DNA from: JBCCOW01 sp038749105
Lineage (GTDB): Bacteria > Planctomycetota > Phycisphaerae > Phycisphaerales > Phycisphaeraceae
Direction of reading: 5' to 3'
Assembly: GCA_038749105.1 (NCBI GenBank)
Contig: JBCDIM010000016.1
Span: 5,719-69,718 of the forward strand
DNA length: 64,000 bases
Shown here: positions 17,937-26,100 of the stretch, in pieces
Layout of the letters: every line of letters starts with the position of its first letter
How positions within the stretch are numbered: position 1 is the stretch's first letter
Notes under the pieces: model-generated
Told to the model about the DNA's origin: nothing
The model's input: the letters and a program-made list of their open reading frames with translations, nothing else
The model's database searches: none
Made by a program: the position numbers and the translations under genes

Positions 17937-17974
17937 ATTACGCCGGCGATTCTGCCGATCGATACCCTAAGCCT

Positions 17975-19504
17975 ATGGCCCTGCTGCGACCCATCCTCCG
18001 CCAATGCCTCCGCGACCTCCGCCGGCCGCTGCTCATCGATGACCAGCGCCGCTGGCGCGGCCTCGAGCTCCTCGGCGGGACGTACCACCTCGCCGCCACC
18101 ATCAAACGCAACACCGACCGGCCCCACGTCGGCATCATGCTGCCCACCAGCGGCGCCTTCGCCGCCGCCTTGCTCGCCGCCTGGCAGGCCGGCCGTGTCC
18201 CCGTCCCCATCAACTACCTGCTCTCCTCCGAAGACCTCCGCTACGTCCTCGAAGACGCCGGCATCGACTGTGTCCTCACCGCCGGCAAGCTGTTGGACCA
18301 CATCGGCGGCGAGTCTGTCTTCCCCGACTCGGTCAACCCCATCAAGCTCGAGGAGCTCAGCTTCAAGGGACCGCCCCCGTTCCGCTGGCCCGCCAAGCCC
18401 AAGGACGACGCCCTCGGGCTGCTCCTCTACACCTCCGGCACCTCCGGCAAGCCCAAGGGCGTCATGCTCTCCCACGCCAACCTCGAGGCCAACGCCCGCG
18501 CCTCCATCCAGCACGCCAACCTCACCCACGACACCACCTTCCTCGGCGTCCTGCCCCAGTTCCACTCCTTCGGCGTCACCGTCCTGACCCTCATCCCCCT
18601 GCTCCTCGGCGCCAAGATCGTCTACACCGCCCGCTTCGTCCCCAAGAAACTCACCGAGCTCATCCAGCAGCACCGGCCCAACGTCTTCGTCGGCGTCCCG
18701 TCCATGTACGGCGCGCTGCTCGCGGTCAAGGGCGTCACCCCCGAGGACTGGGCCTCGGTCAGCCTCCCGGTCTGCGGCGGCGAACCCCTCCCCGAAGCCG
18801 TCCGCCTCGGCTTCCAGGACCAGCTCAACGTCCGGCTCCTCGAGGGCTATGGCCTCACCGAAACCGCCCCAGTCTGCCACTGGGCCACCCCCACCGCCAA
18901 CAAGACCCACTCCGTCGGCAAGCCCATCCCCGGCGTCCGCCAATTCATCGTCGACGAGGACAACCACATCCTCGGCCCCGACGAAGAAGGCGAGATCCTC
19001 CTCACCGGCCCCAACCTCATGATGGGCTACTACAAGCTCCCCGAGCTCACCGACGAGGTGATTTTCCACCTCGACGTCCCCGGCGAACCCGAGCCCCTAC
19101 GCGTGTTCCGCACCGGCGACATCGGAAAAGTCGACGCCGACGGCTACCTCTACATCACCGGCAGGAAGAAAGAGATGCTCATCGTCGCCGGCGAAAACGT
19201 CTTCCCCCGCGAGATCGAAGAGGTCCTCAACCACTTCCACGGCGTCGGCGCCTCGGCCGTTATCGGCAAGCCCGACGACAAACGCGGCGAGGTCCCCATC
19301 GCCTTCGTCGAGCCCTGCCGCAACGTCTACCCCGACTGCGACAGCGACCCCGACGCCGCCGGCCCCGACACCGCCGAAGTCCGTCAGTACGCCCAGCAGA
19401 ACCTCCCCGCCTACAAGGTCCCCCGCGAGGTCCGCGTCCTCAACCGCCTGCCCCGTAACCCCACCGGCAAGATCCTCCGCCGCGAACTCACCGCCCACCT
19501 ATAG
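17975..19504 (+). CDS. Acyl-CoA synthetase (AMP-forming, ANL superfamily)
   Basis: 509 residues. It activates a carboxylic acid, probably a fatty acid, to acyl-AMP and then acyl-CoA. Motifs in order: P-loop LLLYTSGTSGKPKGVML (149-165), the acyl/aryl-binding region, EGYGLTETAPV (290-300), the ribose-binding aspartate in FRTGDIG (379-384), hinge GRKKEMLIVAGENVFPREIE (396-415) and catalytic lysine in RNPTGKILRREL near the C-terminus. All catalytic elements are present. It resembles FadD/long-chain types (gene order gives no more). A palindrome in its promoter may regulate it. The exact substrate chain length cannot be told. Confidence 0.93.
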   Translation: MALLRPILRQCLRDLRRPLLIDDQRRWRGLELLGGTYHLAATIKRNTDRPHVGIMLPTSGAFAAALLAAWQAGRVPVPINYLLSSEDLRYVLEDAGIDCVLTAGKLLDHIGGESVFPDSVNPIKLEELSFKGPPPFRWPAKPKDDALGLLLYTSGTSGKPKGVMLSHANLEANARASIQHANLTHDTTFLGVLPQFHSFGVTVLTLIPLLLGAKIVYTARFVPKKLTELIQQHRPNVFVGVPSMYGALLAVKGVTPEDWASVSLPVCGGEPLPEAVRLGFQDQLNVRLLEGYGLTETAPVCHWATPTANKTHSVGKPIPGVRQFIVDEDNHILGPDEEGEILLTGPNLMMGYYKLPELTDEVIFHLDVPGEPEPLRVFRTGDIGKVDADGYLYITGRKKEMLIVAGENVFPREIEEVLNHFHGVGASAVIGKPDDKRGEVPIAFVEPCRNVYPDCDSDPDAAGPDTAEVRQYAQQNLPAYKVPREVRVLNRLPRNPTGKILRRELTAHL

Positions 19505-19526
19505 CCCCCGGCTCTGCCAGGGGGCA
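19502..19526 (+). repeat. Dispersed hairpin repeat, copy B (convergent terminator)
   Basis: TAGCCCCCGGCTCTGCC followed by AGGGGGCA; it overlaps the TAG stop of the acyl-CoA synthetase and lies 27 nt from the stop of the converging TIGR03067 gene, so it could terminate both. Related to copies at 6145 and 20915. Confidence 0.65.
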
Positions 19527-19552
19527 CGCCGCGAGCAGGCTGCTCGACACGC

Positions 19553-20053
19553 TCACTCGCCCGCCGGCACCGCCAACCCCAACCCGCCGCCCAGCTCGGG
19601 CTTCGGCTCCGCACGCCAGAACTCCATCAGCACAAGGTTCGGGGAATCGCCGTCGTCCACCGACTCGAAAGCAGTCGAACGCACCGAGCCCGGGCTCGAG
19701 AACGTCAGCGTGAGCTTATTCCCCTCGAGCTTGTAGATACCCAGCATGGTCTCGGGCTCGTCCGCCGCCTTCCGCGTCAGGTCGATCCACTTCGGGTCCT
19801 TCGTCGCGTCCAGCGTGAAGCGGTACACCTCCTGCTCGCCGTCCAGCCCGACCGCCTTGAACTCATCCCCCGCAAACTCGATCCGCAGCTCCTTGTACAC
19901 CTCTTCGGGGGCCTCCTCGCCCGCCGCCACCAGCTTCACCGGTACCCACTCGCCCTGAAGTAACGCCTTGTCTTCCGCCATCGCCCAGCCCGGCAACAGA
20001 CTGAGCAACCCCGCGATCACCGCCAACACCAACGCCTGCTTCTGCTGCAACAC
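19553..20053 (-). CDS. TIGR03067-domain secreted protein
   Basis: 166 residues from a GTG with AGGAG nine bases upstream. A signal peptide (LVLAVIAGLLSLLPGWAMA) precedes a domain with the planctomycete TIGR03067 pattern: LLQGEWVPVKLVAAGEE, LRIEFAGDEFKAV, DPKWIDLTRKAADE, MLGIYKLEGNKLTLTFSSPG. This domain is found mainly in planctomycetes; its function is unknown. It lies 67 nt downstream of the last ATPase of the large operon on the same strand and may be its ninth gene. Presumably periplasmic. Confidence 0.9.
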   Translation of the reverse strand: MLQQKQALVLAVIAGLLSLLPGWAMAEDKALLQGEWVPVKLVAAGEEAPEEVYKELRIEFAGDEFKAVGLDGEQEVYRFTLDATKDPKWIDLTRKAADEPETMLGIYKLEGNKLTLTFSSPGSVRSTAFESVDDGDSPNLVLMEFWRAEPKPELGGGLGLAVPAGE

Positions 20054-20120
20054 GGCTTCACTCCTGGTTCAGGGCCTGATCTTCCAAAACGCTTTGCACG
20101 CGTCCAACCCAACCGCACCG

Positions 20121-20903
20121 CTAGTCCACCGCTTCCCCAGCCACCTCGATCTCGCCCTCTTCGACATCCAGCTCGTCGGCCGTCTCGATCTTCTCGATCT
20201 GCCCGTCGCGGATCCGCATCACGCGGTCGGAGTTCGCCAGCATCTTGTGGTCGTGCGTGGCCGTGATGATCGTCACACCCTCATCCACCGACAGCCCCTT
20301 GAGGATCGAGATGATCTCGGCCCCCGTGTTGAGGTCCAGGTTCGCGGTCGGCTCGTCGGCCAGGATGATCGTCGGGTCGTTCACCAGCGCCCGAGCGATC
20401 GCCACACGCTGCTGCTGGCCGCCGGAGAGCTCGCCGGGGCGGTGGTCCAGCCGATGACCCAGCCCGACCTGCGTCAGCCGCTGCTTCGCCAGCTCGTCGG
20501 CCTCTTCCGGATCGACGCCCCGGAACACCGCCGGCAGGGCGACGTTCTTCACCGCCGTGAGCGAGAAGATCAGGTTGTACGCCTGGAAGATGTACCCGAT
20601 GTAGTTGCACCGCACGAACGCCAGCTGCCGCGAGCTCAGCGCGGTCAGGTCCAGCGGCCCGATCTCGACTCTGCCGTCCGTCGGCTTGTCCAACGCCCCC
20701 ATGATGTTGAACAGGGTCGACTTCCCCGAGCCCGACGGCCCCATGATCGACAGGTACTCCCCCCGCATGATCTCGCACGACACGTCCCGGAGCGCGTACA
20801 CCACCTCTTTGCCCTTGAGCCCGTAGGCCTTCGACACCCCGAACACCTTCACGATCGGCTCGCCCCGCGCGACGGTTGAAGTTGGTGCCGGCATCTCACT
20901 CAT
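20121..20903 (-). CDS. ABC transporter ATPase, MacB/LolD type (operon gene 8)
   Basis: 260 residues. Complete motor: Walker A GPSGSGKSTLFN, Q-loop (YIFQAYNLIFSLTAVKNVALP), signature LSGGQQQRVAIARAL, Walker B IILADEPTANLD, H-loop ATHDHKM. It has the short length and motifs of LolD/MacB/FtsE ATPases that energise FtsX-type permeases rather than solute importers. The permease partner should be the FtsX protein at 29094 or the giant FtsX protein at 23129, both in this operon. A second ATPase (28234-29022) is similar; an acidic tail (ELDVEEGEIEVAGEAVD) distinguishes this one. It is 61 nt downstream of an OPT-like gene, with a hairpin repeat between. Confidence 0.95.
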   Translation of the reverse strand: MSEMPAPTSTVARGEPIVKVFGVSKAYGLKGKEVVYALRDVSCEIMRGEYLSIMGPSGSGKSTLFNIMGALDKPTDGRVEIGPLDLTALSSRQLAFVRCNYIGYIFQAYNLIFSLTAVKNVALPAVFRGVDPEEADELAKQRLTQVGLGHRLDHRPGELSGGQQQRVAIARALVNDPTIILADEPTANLDLNTGAEIISILKGLSVDEGVTIITATHDHKMLANSDRVMRIRDGQIEKIETADELDVEEGEIEVAGEAVD

Positions 20904-20914
20904 GTCTGCTCTCT

Positions 20915-20940
20915 TTAGCCCCGGGCTTTGCCCGGGGGCA
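20915..20940 (+). repeat. Dispersed hairpin repeat, copy C
   Basis: TTAGCCCCGGGCTTTGCCCG followed by GGGGCA, a GC stem around a TTTG loop, in the 61-nt space between the OPT-like and ATPase genes of the operon. It could slow or partly end transcription before the last ATPase. Relatives at 6145 and 19502. Confidence 0.6.
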
Positions 20941-20964
20941 CATGGCCTGCGGGGTGCTTGGCAA

Positions 20965-23067
20965 TCAATACGGCAGCTTAAACACCGACTTCGCCAGGAA
21001 CGTGAACCCGATGCCCAGTGTCCCGATCAGCCCGAACCCGCACGAGAACCCGGCGAACACCACCGGGATGTACTGCCGCCACATCAACCCCAACCGCTTC
21101 TGGAAGTAGTACCGACCCAGCAGCGCCCCGATGAACTGCGGCAGCACCACATACGGCAGCGTCTGGTTCAGCCCCCGCACCACGCCATAAACCAAAAACG
21201 TCGGCGCACCGACCCACGCCATCCCCGCGAACACCACCGCGCCGATCCCCAGGCCCCAGAAGATGTACGCCGGGTTGAACGCCTCCTCGAACACCGTGAA
21301 CCCGCCCAGCGTCGAGCTGAACACCAGGCTCTGCTGCTCGGCCGTCACCTCCCACCACTCCTGAGCAAACGGGTACTGCGGCCCCGGCACGGCACCCAGC
21401 CCCCAGATGAAGTGCGCAAAGCCCAGCGAACCCACCAGGATGATCGGCGTCAGCAGCAGCTCCGATTTCCAGATCGACTTGAACTTCGTGCCCGTCAGCT
21501 CGCACTGCCGGTAGAACACCGTCATCGACCCGTAGTTGTGCAGCGGCACGGGCAGGAACCACACCGCCACGCCGCTGTATCCCGACAGGATAAACGACGC
21601 CTCCTTCACGAACGGGATGTTGATCACCTCGCCGGCGATCCCCTCCAGCCGGGCGGTGACGTAGCTGATGATCGGCGTGTAGACCAACGCGTAGAACACC
21701 ATCACGCCGATCACCGGCAGGTACACCACCCCGTTGTCGCTCACATACAGCAGCCAGGCGCTGACCCCGATGTACAACGCCGACGACACCACATACACCA
21801 GCACAATCAGCCACCACTTGATGTCGCCCCGGCCCTCGGGGATCCCGAAGTCTTTCTCCTTCAGGTCGTGCTGCTCCCGCGCCGCCTTGGCCTTCGCCGC
21901 CAGGTACGCCCGGGTCACCGACACAAACCCCGCCCCCGCGATCGCCAACGCCACCCCGATCGAGAAGCTGAAGTAGAAGTCGACGTTGTTCTTGTAGAAC
22001 GTCTGCTGCAGGTTGTCGCCCTCGGTCCAGCTCGAGAGCACCCCCTGGTCGTACAGGATCGGGTTCGCCACAAACGTGATGATCAGCCCGATGAACGTCC
22101 CCACCATCGCCCAGTACGGCAGCACCATCCCCAGGATCACCATCCCCAGGTTCAGCGACACCGCCACCGCCACCGCCTTCAGGGCCGTATTGCCCACGTC
22201 CTGCGTGAAGTCGATAAACGGGATCGGCAGGATCGTGATCGGCTGGCTCAGCAGCGCGCCCGTGATCGTCGGCAGCCCGATATAGATCAGCCCGAACACC
22301 AACCCGATCACCGACCCGATCGAGAACACCCGCCAACGCCAGCTCATCGCCCCCGGCTTCTGCACCGAGTCCGACCCTCCCGCGTCCTCAGGCTTCGCCT
22401 TCTTCCCCGACTCCTCCGACTGCTCCTCCGACAACGCCAGGATCCCCTGCGCCCCCACCGGCGCCATCGGGAACGGTAGCTTCTCGATGTCCGAGGTCAG
22501 CCGGAACAACCCGTACCCCAGGATCATGTTGTCGATCCGCCCGATCACCATCGTGAACGCGATCAGCCCGAGTGCCGGCAGCCACTCCCACATCAGCAAC
22601 GACCGCTGACCCAGCACGTTCGGGTCCTGCGGGGCGACCCAGTCCGGCACCTCCCGCGCGATCCCTGCAGCATTCGCCGCGTCCGACTGCACATAGAACT
22701 GGCTCCACAACGCGCCCAGCCCGCCGTGGAACCCGCCCTGGAGCTGCGAGGCCGTGACCATGATCGCCCCGGCGATATAGAACAGGGTGAAGATCTCCGC
22801 GTTCTTCAGCGACTTATTGGCCCGCCGCGCCACCTCGATGAACAAGATCAGCGTCACCCACTGCGCCGCCGGCCCGATCGCCGCCCCCGCGAGCAGGGTC
22901 ATGTAGATCGACCCCGGCACCATCAACACCGCCACAAACAACGCACCGAAAAAAGCGATCCAGCTGAATCCGTCCTCAAACTTCGACGGCGGCTCCATCA
23001 GCGAACGGAACTCTTCGAGTTCCTTGTCCACTCGGCCGGTCTTCGATCTTGAAAACAGCTTGCGCAT
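20965..23067 (-). CDS. OPT-like multi-pass membrane protein (operon gene 7)
   Basis: 700 residues with about 14 predicted membrane segments and soluble loops. The N-terminus is a short cytosolic tail, then FSWIAFFGALFVAVLMVPGS. Features shared with oligopeptide-transporter-superfamily proteins of planctomycetes include GAAIGPAAQWVTLILFIEVAR, IGRIDNMILGYGLFRL, KLPFPMAPVGAQG and a C-terminal block WVGAPTFLVYGVVRG. The family assignment (DUF6784/6785-like, OPT clan) is by resemblance. It probably moves or handles peptides across the inner membrane, but substrate is unknown. It is preceded by the 1701-residue FtsX protein (61 nt) and followed by an ATPase. The paralogous gene at 32180-34663 starts the operon. 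Confidence 0.8.
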   Translation of the reverse strand: MRKLFSRSKTGRVDKELEEFRSLMEPPSKFEDGFSWIAFFGALFVAVLMVPGSIYMTLLAGAAIGPAAQWVTLILFIEVARRANKSLKNAEIFTLFYIAGAIMVTASQLQGGFHGGLGALWSQFYVQSDAANAAGIAREVPDWVAPQDPNVLGQRSLLMWEWLPALGLIAFTMVIGRIDNMILGYGLFRLTSDIEKLPFPMAPVGAQGILALSEEQSEESGKKAKPEDAGGSDSVQKPGAMSWRWRVFSIGSVIGLVFGLIYIGLPTITGALLSQPITILPIPFIDFTQDVGNTALKAVAVAVSLNLGMVILGMVLPYWAMVGTFIGLIITFVANPILYDQGVLSSWTEGDNLQQTFYKNNVDFYFSFSIGVALAIAGAGFVSVTRAYLAAKAKAAREQHDLKEKDFGIPEGRGDIKWWLIVLVYVVSSALYIGVSAWLLYVSDNGVVYLPVIGVMVFYALVYTPIISYVTARLEGIAGEVINIPFVKEASFILSGYSGVAVWFLPVPLHNYGSMTVFYRQCELTGTKFKSIWKSELLLTPIILVGSLGFAHFIWGLGAVPGPQYPFAQEWWEVTAEQQSLVFSSTLGGFTVFEEAFNPAYIFWGLGIGAVVFAGMAWVGAPTFLVYGVVRGLNQTLPYVVLPQFIGALLGRYYFQKRLGLMWRQYIPVVFAGFSCGFGLIGTLGIGFTFLAKSVFKLPY

Positions 23068-23128
23068 CGATCAGGTCTTCGGAAACAGCGGGTTCAAGCC
23101 AAACGGCTGCGGAGTCTAACGGCCTGCC

Positions 23129-26100
23129 CTACGCCGGGCTCGGCATCGCCCCCATCGGTGGGCCAGAGGCGTCCGGATCGCTCCCCGACGCGCTGGCGTC
23201 CGGCGCCGCCACGGCCGACCCGCCGCCCAGCTTCTGCAGCGTCTGCAGCCGATACGCCTCGATCGTTTCGTGCGGCAGCGTCCGCCACAGCAGGAACTGC
23301 TTCCGCAGGTCCTTCATGAAGGTCTTGTTGGTCCGGTACCAATCCCCCGCCGACCCCGACAGCCGCTCGCAACGGATCGCCACCTCGTCCACCCCGGGGA
23401 TCTCCGACGGCAGCGCCGTCAGCCGCATCCGCTGGGTCACCCCCAAGTCAAACGGCGAGAGCGCGAACTCCCCGGTCACCCCGAGCCGCTGCTCGGCGTC
23501 CCGGAACACCTCGACCTCCGAAGCCGCAAACGCCCCCAGCCCCGGGTCATCGTGCCGCTCGAAGTGCTCGGCCAGGAACGACGCCACCCCGGTCATGTCG
23601 TACGCCGAAACCGTGAACGGGAAGGTCAGGCTCAGCACATCACCCTCGGGCTTCGGCAGCTGCCAGCTCCGCGCCAACCCCGGGTTCGCCGACTTGCTCG
23701 CCCGAAGCGCCGGGTAGATCGCCGACACAATCACCGTCAGCATCACCACCCCGATCGCGAACAGCGAGTTGGTCGAGCTGTAGTTGATGCTCACCGGGTC
23801 GATCAGCCCCGCCGACGCCAGCACCGCCGCCACCTGAGCAACACCCTGCGCCAAGAGCTGCCCACCCATCCCGCCCACTACCGCGTACACCGTCGCCTCG
23901 GCGAAGAACAGCAGCCCCACATGCAACGGCGAGAGCCCCAACGCCGAGAACGTGTAGATCTCCTTCTCCCGGTCCTGGATCGACCCCAGCAGCGTCCCGA
24001 AGATGATCAGCCCGCCCAGCAGCAACGGCACCAGCAGCTGCACCCCGCCCGACACCGAAGTCAGCCGGGTCAGCAGCATCCGCTGTACCCCGTCGGTTGC
24101 CGGCACCCAAGCCGGCATCACCAGGATCTTCGCCGCCTCTCGGCCCACCTCCACCGGGTCCTGGCCCGCCCCGGAAAACAGCGACACCGTATGCAACTCG
24201 CCCCCCGCGGCACGCACCCAATCGTTCCCCGTGATCGCCACCGCCGCCGGCGACAGGAACACGTAGTCCCGCTGAACCTCCGACACCAGCAGAGACTCGT
24301 CTTCCGCGTCCGACGACTGCTCCGACGACGCCTCCGTGAAGTCCACCGGGAGCACCGACCCCTCGTCCGCCTGACGCAGCAGCTGCAGCTCCCGCTCCAG
24401 GATCGGCCCGATATACGTCGCCGACCGGCCCGCCACCCGCAGCTCATCCCCCGGCTCCAGCCCCAGCTGCGTCGCCACCTCCAACGGCAGCAGCACGCCG
24501 CCCGCCCGAAGCTGATCCGCCAAGGCTTCCACCTCTGCCTCCTCGGTCGCCCCCAACGCCGCCGCCAACGCCGGCCAACGCCGAAGCGCCGCCGGGTCCA
24601 CCCCCTGCACCGCGTTGACCTGTTCCGCCGGGCCGTCCACCGACACCGGATACTCCGCCGCCGCCTGCGGGTCCGTCCCCACCAGCCAATACGTCGCAGA
24701 CACCAACGCCCCCTCCCCCGACACCAGCCCCTTCACCACGTCCAACACCCCCGGCTGTAACGCCGAGTAGTCCAGGTTCCGCACCAGCACCGCCCGCGGC
24801 ATCGACGCCACCACCGGACCCTGGTTCGTCTCCCGCACCCCCACGTCCACGCTGAAGCTTGCGAAGCTCAATATCGTGAACGTGAGCATCACCACCGTCA
24901 CCGCCGTCAGCGTGGTCCGCGTCGGCCGACGCCGCATCGTGCTCATCCCCATCCCCACCGCCGCCATCATCGTCCCCACCTGCGATCCCTCCTGCTGGTG
25001 CACCATCGTCCCCTGACCCTGCAGCACCTTCAGCTCCGACTGGAACTTCCGCACCACGATGTAGATCACCAGGCCCGACAGCAGCAAAATCGCAAACGCC
25101 AGGAAGATGATGATCGGCGTCGACGCGATCGCGAACCCCGGGTGCATCAGATACAGCAGCCCAAACGTCGCCAGGAACAACACCGTGAACCCCGCGATCC
25201 GCCCGTAGATGCTCGTCGAGCACACCAGCAGCCGTTCCATTGCGAACGCGAACGGGATCGCTAACAACAGCAGCACCACCACCGCCCGCACCAGGTCGTC
25301 CATCGTCGACCTCAGCTCTGGGTACACCCGGTGCGAGATCGCCGCCGACTGCAGCGCCGCCGCCGTCCGCTCCGCCACCGTTGCCCCCTCGCTCGCCGCC
25401 CGCAGCCGGGACTCCGCCGCCGCGTGGAGCCGCTCCAACGCCGCACTGCTCACGCCCTTGTCCCGCAGCGTCTTGAGCCGGATCTCGTTGAGCGCATGCA
25501 GGTCACGAGCCATCTGCGGCAGCCACCCCGTCGACCCCTGGAAACGCGACAGGTCGAACCCCGTGGCGCTGCGGTCCCGGCTCACGTCACCCGTCAGCGT
25601 GTCCAACACCACCGGGCCCATCGGCTGGAACACCTTCACCATCCGGTCGATCACCTGATCGGCCACAAAGAACCCCGTCAGGAAACCCGACTGGCTCTCC
25701 ATCACCAGGTTGTCCCGATAGCCCGTCTCCGATGTCGCCTGCAGCACGCTCAGCTGCGTGATCCGCGCCGGGAAGCTCGGGATCGTCGGCACGAAGAAAG
25801 CTCGGCCCGACGCCAGGTCCACCCGCATCGCCGAACCAAACTGCTGCGACATCGTCTCCTGGCTCGACATCGCCACCAGCCCGCCACGCTCGTCAAACCC
25901 CGCCGCCACCGTCGCCACCGCGTTCATCAAATCCTGATGCAACGCCGTCAGTGTGTAACGCCCGTTAGTGTTCGACCACGTCAGGATCAACCCGTCGTAC
26001 CCCGGCAGCACGTTCCCTTCCAGCCGAGCCCACGACGCCGGCGACGGGCCCTGCCCACCCCCCGGCCAGACCGCCACCAACGCCCCCGCCGCCGGCCGGT

